IMG/VR virus record: IMGVR_UViG_3300032307_000580
Coordinates: 1-21,018 of that record
DNA: 21,018 nucleotides
Reading direction: 5' to 3' (one strand)
DNA from: a virus
Part shown: piece after piece, positions 9,901 to 16,415 of the stretch
How positions within the stretch are numbered: the first letter of the stretch is position 1
Layout of the letters: each line of letters begins with the position of its first letter
Notes under the pieces: generated by a model
What the model was told of the DNA's origin: nothing
The model's input: the letters and a program-made list of their open reading frames with translations, nothing else
Database searches by the model: none
Made by a program: the position numbers and the translations under genes

Positions 9901-12900
9901 AAAGTACGTTTATTTTAAGGGTATGACAAAAGATGTTGACCCAATACTAGATGAGTTTTTTATTGTTACCGAATTAACTAGGACTTTTTTCAGGAAGTTA
10001 AACATCCAATTAAATGAAAATAATTTAAAATTATTAATAACATACCTAAGAAGTTACATATCAAGTGTATTAAATAAAGTCAATGTTTTAAATGTAAATA
10101 AAACCACTAAAGATAGTTTATTTAATTTGGTACCCGCTCATTCTGATGAGGCTACAATTTATCCGTATAAAGAGGGTGCGAAAAACACGTTATATGATTA
10201 CAAGAAAAAGGCTGAGGTTATTATAAGTGAGGTTAAAAACGGTGTTTTAGTTAGTACTAATAATAAAATACCTTATGAGGTTGAAGTTTTTGAAGATTTG
10301 TTTGCCAACGCGGAGTTTAATGACTGGGTTAAAAATTTTAATAAAGACTTTGTCGAAAAAACATTAACAACTTTAAACAATTCTTTGGGTTCCTTAGGTG
10401 ATAAATTGTTAGAGAAATTAACTACTGGTGCTTTAACACAGGCAGAAGGTACTGGTACCTATACAGAAATATCTAGGGACGATGTTGAGATTAGAACTGG
10501 GACATACTATAGATTAAAAACTTTATACGATAAAAACGTATCATTCACAAATGTTGATATTAGTGACGATAGGTTAATAAAGAAACATAGTTATGAACTT
10601 GGTGGTGCTGATGTTAATGCGATATTAAATAGCCCATTATTTTTTAATTTTAATGTTCAGCAACAAGATATTTGTGATGACGCTGGTTTATTAGAACCTT
10701 CCGATAAAGACCTAAAAGATTTGATTGATTATGTTAGTGTCCTTGATAGAGGGAATAATGCTTTCGGTACAAAAGTCCTTGTTGACATAGTTTCATTAAA
10801 ACAACTTTTATCGGATGACTTATTCAAAGAAGGTGAAATTAATAAAGCCACATCTAAATCAATGTGGACAATATTATCTAAACTTGCTAGTGACCATGAG
10901 TTTTTATTAATGCCGATGACATCGTATATAAATCTTAGTGGTTCTGTTTCGGAAAACCAAAGCCCTTATGATTTGGCGCACGATATGTTTGGTGTGTTTA
11001 AAAACTTGGAGATGTGGGAATCAAACCCAGCATTTATTTTCCAATTCGGTTCGTTAACTTCAAACGTCACAACGGGTAACAAAAGAAAAAATTCCGCTAA
11101 TAGTAATCTTGATTTAAGTAATACTTTCTGTTTGGATATAGACTCTAATAGTTTAGATGTCGATGGCAACGGTAAAATACTTAACGAAGATGCACCAGCT
11201 GACGTTAGAAACTCAAATGTATCATCTTTCATAGTTGATTTTGCTAACCAAAACCAAAACATGTTTGAAAGCATACAGCTATCAACTGATGAGTTTGCGA
11301 ATACCGAGGAAAGTATTAAAGCACAGGTTGCGTTGGTGTCAACTGATCAACCAGTTTTATCGACAGGTAAGTTATTTAGTGCAATGGAAAACAGATCGTA
11401 TTCTTGTACCGTAACAAGTCTTGGTAACGCCACAATACAACCTTTATCTTATTTCTATTTAAGAAATGTGCCGTTGTTTTATGGTACATATTGGATTACA
11501 AACGTTAGCCATAAAATTACAGCTAACAATATGTCAACAACATTTAAAGGTGTTAGACAACCGATCGCCAGAAAACCAACCTCAAACATAGCTGTGATCA
11601 AAGCCTTACTTAAAAAAGCTAATGAGTTATCAGCTCAACAAGGTTATTTGGATAGAAATGACACAACGCCTATACCAACGTCTGGACAAATCTATATTGA
11701 TAGAGCGTTTACAGGTGTTTCTGGGACAAATAGTGAAACACAATATGGTTTGTTATACCAAAAGGGTACTGACAGCGATAAATATGTTACTTATAACGCG
11801 TTGTGGGTTATCGCGGCATATATTAAATTAATGACTGAGGGTGATGAAACCGACACCCCTTTAATCAAAACAATTGTATCGTATTTACATAACAACGCGT
11901 CTGTTTTAGCCGAAGATATTGAGTGGGATATCCAGATTACTGGGCCTTATATGATTGACATCGTTGTTTACGACTTATACCATAAACTTGGTTATGATGT
12001 TGAACCTACTTTATCAATTAGTAGTTTATTAGATGCTTACCCAACAACTTCTGGTGATGTTTACCAATCAACTCTAGTTAAGATATTGGAGTTTAAAGGT
12101 AAACCAAATGAATTATTAAACTATTTGACTTTAAGTTATGAGGAAAAATATAATCCAAAAACAACTTTAATCACAAATAGTAAAGATGTTTCTATTACTA
12201 ATGACGAAACTTTACCTAAAATAAGTTTTCCTGGTGAGATTGCTGATGCAAATATAAGCTCAATAACAAGAGCTAACTATTGGGTTAGTGAAAAAACAAA
12301 GAGTAATTACCAAATATTTAATGGGTTATCAACCTATGAATTGGTTAATTTATTTGACACATCCCCAGCAACTAACTCGCCATCATTTAGCCAACAAGCA
12401 ACCCAACAATTACAACAACAAAGCCTTTCAGCGATTCAGTTGGCCAATGTTGCTGACGCAACGTATGTACAAACACCAGTTTTATACACACCACCCGTTG
12501 TTGGTAAGGTTAATGCCTCGTTTAAATTACCTAACTCACCGTTGTTAACGACACAACAACCGCAAAGTTTTGCAACTCAGTTATTCGCGAACTTACCTCA
12601 GTTCAATAATACTCAGACAACAACAACAGCTAGCACACCAAGACCAGTTGGTACACAATCAGATGGTTCATTTGTTTTTGGAAAAGCGTTTTCAAAAACG
12701 TTTAAACCCAAGGGTTATGATGGTAATGATGAATTAGTTGTGTATGTTATGGGTGGATATGGTAAGAGTAAACAATACTCATTCTTTAAGATATGTAAAG
12801 ACTCTGAAAAATTTGAGGGTGATACTTTAAAGATAAAAGATCATGGTTATATTAATTTAGGAGAAATAGGTCGAGACACTGGCTCAACTGGTGACACAAC

Positions 12901-13915
12901 TTATATATACACGATTAAGAATGTCAGTGATGAACAAACTAAAAATATCTACACCGCACCAGTACAAAGTAGCGGTGGTGGTGGCGGCGTCATCTCTGGT
13001 TGGTTAGAACCAGTAAATAACTACACAATTACGTCACCTTTCGGACCAAGATGGGGTAGACAACACAAAGGGCTTGATTTAGGTGTACCTGTTGGAACGC
13101 CAGTTTATAGTTCTTATGACGGTGTTGTGGTTGGTGCTGGTTTATTAGATCCAGATGGTTATGGTAACGTTATTATTATAAAACACGAAGGTGTTAATTT
13201 AACAACTGTTTATGGTCACTTAAGCGAATTTAATTTATCTGAAACAGGACGTAGTATAAACATACCTGTTAAAGCTGGCCAACTTATCGGTAAGAGTGGT
13301 GGTAAGAAAGGTGCCCCAGGTGCTGGTAGTAGCGGTGGCCCTCACTTACACTATGAGGTTAGACAAGGTTTGGCTAATGACTATTCAGGTACATTCTCAC
13401 TTAGTCCTGTAGATCCAGAACCGTATATTAAAGGCGAGGTTATAACAGTACAAGGTGGTGATGATACAAAAGCTGGTAGTGGCGATAAAGTGTCAAAAGG
13501 TTTAGATTATACTGTCGCATTTTTAAAAGATGTATTAAAAGGCCTTGGGGTTAGTTCACCAAACGAAAGCCAGATTAAGTTTATGAAAGCTTGGCGACAA
13601 CATGAGGGTGCTAAAGCAACTTATAACCCTTTTAATACAACACAAAAGGCGAGTGGTGCCACAAATTACAATGATGTTGGTGTTAAAAACTACATAAACA
13701 GATCACAAGGTTTAAAAGCTACTTTAGATACTTTAAATAATGGTAGATATGGGGCGATCATAACTGCTATTAAAAACATTAAAAATGACAATGATATTAA
13801 TTCGGCTATGCAGGCGGTTAACGATTCACCATGGGGTAGTAATTTTAACCCAACGGATTACAGATCTTGGAAAACTTTAAATAATTACATATATGGTTAT
13901 GCTAATGAGGGTTAA
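6905..13915 (+). CDS. Giant baseplate hub protein with M23 endopeptidase and lysozyme-like domains
   Basis: A 2336-residue protein, probably the tail hub and tip lysin combined (the T4 gp27/gp5 role). Residues about 1430-1560 resemble a phage hub domain, ending LFYGTYWITNVSHKITANN and a STTFKGVRQP strand. A Ca-binding-type loop DVDGNGKILNED lies at 1418-1429. Gln-rich spacers occur near 790 and 1830-1920, and a Gly5 hinge at 2024-2028. Residues about 2030-2175 form a peptidase M23 domain: H2054-x3-D2058 (HKGLD), YGH with H2105, and H2147-L-H2149 (PHLHYE), all zinc and catalytic residues intact. It would cut peptide cross-links in peptidoglycan. Residues about 2195-2336 look lysozyme-like: AWRQHEG with candidate acid E2234, then NPFNTT and repeated Gly/Tyr turns. 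No signal peptide is seen, as expected for a virion protein. It starts immediately after the previous stop. M23 is near certain; the lysozyme-like call is moderate. Confidence 0.85.
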   Translation: MASSLSNYLNQRYLGSTENDLVSLMSKAYDEYNNNTIKTVYGNYPFSDDKLTSPRIIGVTYPTNYTPINHAIFAQNIVNESKTGRLFKTAQLFIGSLGTASNNGKLSPAQLAKLFRTSQGLIEVPIHLILYIGGLYDFYYYGQADNDINLGLINGLTNKNGQDILSDDLLLNKHYGSYAFSDTIDPGLKAATLPFLKPLTPRFIDDLMLFDYESYKDTSTPRNYVDTYYDYEFRKDISLSNNISSHIPFSGYGVLNNYLNSMSYLYFGEGLDGQVTENTNLNEDKLPYHIIGNFRGKLKTFKTYNDQNINFLGSYNSYGPSVKFEISAPESDLNTITGSLTFDNDFIFTDKNNKEKIEFFLLLSKIKANFLGGHIDTVDVYNTVRKLCTVNNLKAKQDEIEIPDFITLLIHSLMPPDGVEPDEGFNRLNRNLNILDKYNVDFRSFNGFIDVKTNEYFELYQLIFMINNLTGNDLYDFMSRFLISIWSREFNQKERNKLRPLDSKGTFVVYPSSGGDIDIKNLFTQNDDPSVYLSETKSFKDAKYQYQKTNVVHTIFQTQGDAYLSTLRYNDGSFSEYYDVSNDVLKRYGNDTQMLYSKINPGLAEFIDVNNNVNKFSERFTIPLVNPSLDNSLLNRFTPVYFRPENAPTDGIAINYFDRYDDVYVTADTTDPEGIKKLKFDNKSLIYNTSRLFWFDTPKYNNVTTPEVLRFAPKNQTEKPSLISVDYLEYAHFNLKNRSVYNYTEGEIFYNTNSNQITTYNEFKSGLNLYITQDVSHSAKELSNRFSDNQQQQEQQSAKALLDVFDVDKLEDFRTLFKKFSDVTQESYFTKTFNTFDFKSLLKHTTMFGYTNLPNSLTLGDRSFSKDELLALLCGYSGNFIEFASNTGLSKVINTALTLGQEDKARFVIDEFLNAKITVNNYSTAGPLSIETTDVNNPNGLRLNSFVFNPIVAYSSNTRTYENIVASLGDVLLFRTILFGDQNITSYSENIADLDKLIKKYVYFKGMTKDVDPILDEFFIVTELTRTFFRKLNIQLNENNLKLLITYLRSYISSVLNKVNVLNVNKTTKDSLFNLVPAHSDEATIYPYKEGAKNTLYDYKKKAEVIISEVKNGVLVSTNNKIPYEVEVFEDLFANAEFNDWVKNFNKDFVEKTLTTLNNSLGSLGDKLLEKLTTGALTQAEGTGTYTEISRDDVEIRTGTYYRLKTLYDKNVSFTNVDISDDRLIKKHSYELGGADVNAILNSPLFFNFNVQQQDICDDAGLLEPSDKDLKDLIDYVSVLDRGNNAFGTKVLVDIVSLKQLLSDDLFKEGEINKATSKSMWTILSKLASDHEFLLMPMTSYINLSGSVSENQSPYDLAHDMFGVFKNLEMWESNPAFIFQFGSLTSNVTTGNKRKNSANSNLDLSNTFCLDIDSNSLDVDGNGKILNEDAPADVRNSNVSSFIVDFANQNQNMFESIQLSTDEFANTEESIKAQVALVSTDQPVLSTGKLFSAMENRSYSCTVTSLGNATIQPLSYFYLRNVPLFYGTYWITNVSHKITANNMSTTFKGVRQPIARKPTSNIAVIKALLKKANELSAQQGYLDRNDTTPIPTSGQIYIDRAFTGVSGTNSETQYGLLYQKGTDSDKYVTYNALWVIAAYIKLMTEGDETDTPLIKTIVSYLHNNASVLAEDIEWDIQITGPYMIDIVVYDLYHKLGYDVEPTLSISSLLDAYPTTSGDVYQSTLVKILEFKGKPNELLNYLTLSYEEKYNPKTTLITNSKDVSITNDETLPKISFPGEIADANISSITRANYWVSEKTKSNYQIFNGLSTYELVNLFDTSPATNSPSFSQQATQQLQQQSLSAIQLANVADATYVQTPVLYTPPVVGKVNASFKLPNSPLLTTQQPQSFATQLFANLPQFNNTQTTTTASTPRPVGTQSDGSFVFGKAFSKTFKPKGYDGNDELVVYVMGGYGKSKQYSFFKICKDSEKFEGDTLKIKDHGYINLGEIGRDTGSTGDTTYIYTIKNVSDEQTKNIYTAPVQSSGGGGGVISGWLEPVNNYTITSPFGPRWGRQHKGLDLGVPVGTPVYSSYDGVVVGAGLLDPDGYGNVIIIKHEGVNLTTVYGHLSEFNLSETGRSINIPVKAGQLIGKSGGKKGAPGAGSSGGPHLHYEVRQGLANDYSGTFSLSPVDPEPYIKGEVITVQGGDDTKAGSGDKVSKGLDYTVAFLKDVLKGLGVSSPNESQIKFMKAWRQHEGAKATYNPFNTTQKASGATNYNDVGVKNYINRSQGLKATLDTLNNGRYGAIITAIKNIKNDNDINSAMQAVNDSPWGSNFNPTDYRSWKTLNNYIYGYANEG

Positions 13916-13962
13916 TCTTAACTTTTATTAAAAAATCAGATATTTATAAGAAAATAACAATT

Positions 13963-14190
13963 ATGAACAACATTGGAAGTAAATTAGACCAGTTCTTGGG
14001 TAAAAGAATTGAAGAGGCCCAGGTAGGAGAAGAAGTATGTGATTTAAAAACAGGTATTTGTTACGTAAAAACAAAAGACGGTTTAATCGAAAGAACTTTA
14101 ATAGAAAAAAAATTAGTCCTAGAGGACGGTAGAGAATTATTGAGAGAAGAATCACCTATAACCCATTCAACGAAAACATTTTTAAGATGA
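13963..14190 (+). CDS. Small conserved-looking protein of unknown function, 75 aa
   Basis: The ATG follows an A/T-rich leader (aaaataacaatt) after a 47-nt gap from the hub gene. The product is short, charged and rich in Glu, Lys and Leu, with no membrane segment. Two cysteines (C26, C33) flank DLKTGI and the segment looks like a small beta-hairpin; spacing is C-x6-C, too little to call a zinc site. The end overlaps the next gene in an ATGA junction (stop TGA at 14188-14190, next ATG at 14187), which suggests coupled translation. Its position after the hub suggests a late structural or assembly role, but that is inference. I do not recognise the family. Confidence 0.6.
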   Translation: MNNIGSKLDQFLGKRIEEAQVGEEVCDLKTGICYVKTKDGLIERTLIEKKLVLEDGRELLREESPITHSTKTFLR

Positions 14191-14948
14191 GTAACAAATT
14201 AGATAAAATTTTATCCGAAGAGATAAAAAGGTTTAACAAAATCATGTCCTATCAAGATAGATTGAGCGAAGGGCATCATTATAAATTTTATGAAGCTGAA
14301 GAGGATGAGGTTGCTCCAGAAGAAGCCCCAGTTGATGCTGGTGTTGATACAACTGGTGGTGAAGAAGCTGCCCCTGTAGACGCTGGTGTTGATACAACTG
14401 GTGGTGAAGATATGGGTGCTGATATGACTGGAACTGAAGAAGTACCAGCAACTGATGACGCCGCTATTGACACAACTGGTGATGTTGCTCCAGAAGCCGC
14501 TCCAGAAGGTGACGTAGAGGTTGATGTAACCGAATTAGTTAACTCGACAAAAGAAATGGCTGCAAAAGCTGATGACATTGTTCAAAAAATTGCTAGTTCA
14601 TCTGAAAAGATTGAGGCTATCATTAACAAAGTTAATAGCGTTGAACAAAATCTACAGAAAATGGATTCTTTGGTACAACAAATGGACGCTTTAGCTAAAC
14701 AAGTTGAATTGATGAGACCACCTACTGAGGAAGAAAGAAGAAAGGTTTTAGCCAAAGATTCATACCCATTTAGTGTTACACAAGATGAGTATATGAGTGG
14801 CGATGCAACAAAAACCCAAACCGATTTAGAAAAAAGACCAGATAAGATGTCTATGATGGATAGTTTAATGAATAACTATAACGAAATGGATATTAAAAAC
14901 AGTTTCTACAATTCAAATAATAACGACAAACCAGTAAGTAACTATTAA
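14187..14948 (+). CDS. Acidic repeat and coiled-coil protein, putative virion or assembly factor, 253 aa
   Basis: Residues 1-30 form a charged amphipathic helix (SEEIKRFNKIMSYQ). Residues about 36-112 are an extremely acidic, Ala/Pro/Thr/Gly-rich linker that includes two near-identical 15-residue units (PVDAGVDTTGGEEAA at 48-62, PVDAGVDTTGGEDMG at 63-77) and degenerate copies after them. Residues about 112-176 form a long coiled coil (VNSVEQNLQKMDSLVQQMD). The C-terminus is Asn/Ser-rich and disordered. This helix, acidic spacer, coiled-coil architecture fits a scaffold or assembly protein, or an internal virion protein. There is no enzyme motif. It is coupled to the preceding gene by ATGA overlap, and the next gene starts 1 nt after its stop. 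Open frames on the minus strand here are by-products of the biased codons and are not genes. The function is unknown; the structural guess is from context. Confidence 0.65.
   Translation: MSNKLDKILSEEIKRFNKIMSYQDRLSEGHHYKFYEAEEDEVAPEEAPVDAGVDTTGGEEAAPVDAGVDTTGGEDMGADMTGTEEVPATDDAAIDTTGDVAPEAAPEGDVEVDVTELVNSTKEMAAKADDIVQKIASSSEKIEAIINKVNSVEQNLQKMDSLVQQMDALAKQVELMRPPTEEERRKVLAKDSYPFSVTQDEYMSGDATKTQTDLEKRPDKMSMMDSLMNNYNEMDIKNSFYNSNNNDKPVSNY
14328..14417 (+). repeat. Tandem 45-bp coding repeat, two copies
   Basis: Two adjacent 45-bp units (14328-14372 and 14373-14417) encode PVDAGVDTTGGEEAA and PVDAGVDTTGGEDMG. They share a long identical stretch (gctggtgttgatacaactgg) and differ mainly at third codon positions and near the ends. 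Weaker acidic copies follow. The in-frame unit length would allow copy-number change without frameshift. Confidence 0.85.
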
Positions 14949-14949
14949 T

Positions 14950-15255
14950 ATGAACAACAATTTACAAGAACTAGTGATGGTTAAGTTGGAACTTGGTGAT
15001 CCAGCTTTAACCTTTGTTGAAACAAACGAATATACGATTAAATACTACGCTTTTTTAACATTAGGCAACACCAACGATACAATTGTTGTGACTATGAACG
15101 GTATATCAGACATAACATTGTCAATGATGGGTTTTATCGAATGCCCAATTGATGAGTTAGAGATCACCGCGGTTAATCCGAGTGATTCTGAACCAGCTGC
15201 GGTAACAAGAGGCTTATTGGTATACGGTATTAAGAGATATAAGACGTTATTCTAA
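14950..15255 (+). CDS. Small beta-rich protein of unknown function, 101 aa
   Basis: Starts 1 nt after the preceding stop. The product is mostly predicted beta strands (YTIKYYAFLTLGN, TIVVTMNGISDITL) with a single cysteine and a basic end (YGIKRYKTLF). It has the look of a small beta-sandwich, such as a minor tail or decoration protein, but I do not recognise it. It is the last gene of the tail module: an intrinsic terminator begins 25 nt after its stop and a promoter for the replication module follows. No signal peptide or membrane segment is seen. Confidence 0.6.
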   Translation: MNNNLQELVMVKLELGDPALTFVETNEYTIKYYAFLTLGNTNDTIVVTMNGISDITLSMMGFIECPIDELEITAVNPSDSEPAAVTRGLLVYGIKRYKTLF

Positions 15256-15280
15256 TCACCTAAAAAAAATATTATATAAG

Positions 15281-15302
15281 AAACCCCTTTAGGGGTTTTT
15301 TT
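15281..15302 (+). terminator. Rho-independent terminator closing the tail module
   Basis: Perfect 7-bp stem aaacccc / ggggttt (15281-15287 with 15292-15298), loop ttta, followed by a run of seven T (15296-15302) shared with the end of the stem. It lies between the last tail gene and the promoter of the ssDNA-binding protein gene, so it separates two transcription units. Confidence 0.9.
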
Positions 15303-15332
15303 GTTTATATGAAAAAATATTTGGTCGGGGTA

Positions 15333-15363
15333 TTGACTTTTCGAATAATTGTACCTACTTTTG
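15333..15363 (+). promoter_or_regulatory. Bacteroidota-type promoter for the replication module
   Basis: The -7 element TACTTTTG (15356-15363) matches the Bacteroidota consensus TAnnTTTG, and TTGAC (15333-15337) lies 18 nt upstream as a -33-like element. Transcription would start near 15370, giving a leader of about 15-18 nt (A/T-rich, no Shine-Dalgarno) before the ATG at 15387. The phage therefore probably uses the host housekeeping sigma factor for this unit. Confidence 0.75.
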
Positions 15364-15386
15364 TACCATAACAAAAATAAATTATT

Positions 15387-16328
15387 ATGATTGACTACAA
15401 AAAAATCGATTGGAGCAAGGCCGCAACAGACACACTGGCCGATTACGAGAAAGCAAAGTCGAAAACTACACAGACTACCCAATCTAGTTCTGTTGACTTG
15501 ACAAAGTATTTTACAATTGCACTTGATGAGGGTGCACAAAGCGGTGAGAAATCAGTTAGGATTCTTCCTAACCAAGACGATCCGACAAAATGGTACAAAG
15601 TTGGTTATTTCCACAACTTAAAAATCGGGAAAAGATGGACAAAACTTTATGACCCATCACAAGATGGCGAAGCATCACCTTTAAATGAGATGTACAAATT
15701 CTTAATGAAGAGTGAAGACAAAGAAGAAAGAAAATTGGCCATCCAATACAAATCACGACAATTCTTTATCGTTCGTGTTATTGAACGCGGTAAGGAGCAT
15801 GAGGGTGTTAAATTCTGGAGATTCCCAGCTGTACAAGACGGTTCTGGTATCATGGATAAAATCGCACCGCTTGTTAAAAAGTATGGGGCGTTCTGGAACC
15901 CATTCGAAGGTTTCGACCTTACAATCTCTATGATCAGAGATAAATCAAAAGATTCAAAAGTTGGTTTCACAAAAGTTGCTTCTATCATTCCTGATAGAGA
16001 GTCTAAACTTTCTGACGATGAAAACCAAGCGGTAGAGTGGTTGGGTGACCCAATGGCTTGGACAGATGTGTTCAAGAAAAAATCTGTTGAGTATTTGAAT
16101 ATCGTTGCTGAGGGTAGCGAACCAATCTGGGATGCTGAACAAAAATGTTTCATCGCTAAGGTGGAAGATGGTGTTAGTACATACACACCAACACCAACAC
16201 CTAAAGCAGTATATGACGCACCAGTTGCCATGTCTGAAGAAGATGATGATTCTTCTGTTATGACAGAAGGACCAACAGCTGAAGAGGTACCAAACGCTAA
16301 ATTAAAGATTGACGATTTACCGTTCTAA
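15387..16328 (+). CDS. 32: Single-stranded DNA-binding protein, gp32-like
   Basis: Binds and protects ssDNA during replication, recombination and repair. The core resembles T4 gp32: an N-terminal basic helix region, then VRILPNQDD (57-65) and an OB-type fold region with RQFFIVRVIERG (124-135), VKFWRFPA (141-148), and a middle KYGAFWNPFEGFDLTI (165-180). T4 gp32 carries a zinc site made by one His and three Cys; here only one Cys (C254) exists in the whole protein, so that site is lost. The C-terminus has a Pro/Thr linker (TPTPTP), an acidic stretch EEDDD, and ends KIDDLPF, like the protein-docking tip of bacterial SSB (DDDIPF in E. coli). Length 313 is near T4 gp32 (301). It is the first gene after the promoter at 15333-15363, so it should be strongly expressed. 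The family call is good; the docking role of the tip is inference. Confidence 0.85.
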   Translation: MIDYKKIDWSKAATDTLADYEKAKSKTTQTTQSSSVDLTKYFTIALDEGAQSGEKSVRILPNQDDPTKWYKVGYFHNLKIGKRWTKLYDPSQDGEASPLNEMYKFLMKSEDKEERKLAIQYKSRQFFIVRVIERGKEHEGVKFWRFPAVQDGSGIMDKIAPLVKKYGAFWNPFEGFDLTISMIRDKSKDSKVGFTKVASIIPDRESKLSDDENQAVEWLGDPMAWTDVFKKKSVEYLNIVAEGSEPIWDAEQKCFIAKVEDGVSTYTPTPTPKAVYDAPVAMSEEDDDSSVMTEGPTAEEVPNAKLKIDDLPF

Positions 16329-16342
16329 GAAAAAATAATATT

Positions 16343-16397
16343 AAAGCATGGATATTAACTAGGGCATTATGTCCAAGTATGTGTCCATGCTTTTTTT
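16343..16397 (+). terminator. Nested hairpin with T tract between ssb and recombinase genes
   Basis: A perfect 10-bp outer stem, aaagcatgga (16343-16352) with tccatgcttt (16384-16393), encloses 31 nt that contain an inner 5-bp hairpin gggca/tgtcc (16362-16366 with 16370-16374, loop tta, one G-U pair). A run of seven T (16391-16397) follows. This reads as an intrinsic terminator or partial attenuator, although the large loop is unusual. No Bacteroidota-type promoter is visible between it and the recombinase ATG at 16416, so read-through probably feeds the next genes. It could also be a 3'-end stabiliser of the ssb mRNA. Confidence 0.7.
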
Positions 16398-16415
16398 ACA
16401 CCTAAAAAATATATC

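Noticed and set aside
13941-13948. TATTTATA before the 75-residue gene, the reverse complement of the T4 late promoter TATAAATA.
   Set aside because: It points to the minus strand, where no gene follows, and lies only 14 nt from the ATG; in AT-rich DNA it is likely chance.
14242-14578. Minus-strand open frames over the acidic repeat gene.
   Set aside because: They are produced by repetitive, biased codons of the real + strand gene; the translations are low-complexity and have no leader.
15647-16231. A 194-residue open frame on the minus strand inside the SSB gene.
   Set aside because: Its translation has no recognisable domain and the + strand gene has clear gp32-like motifs; it is a shadow.
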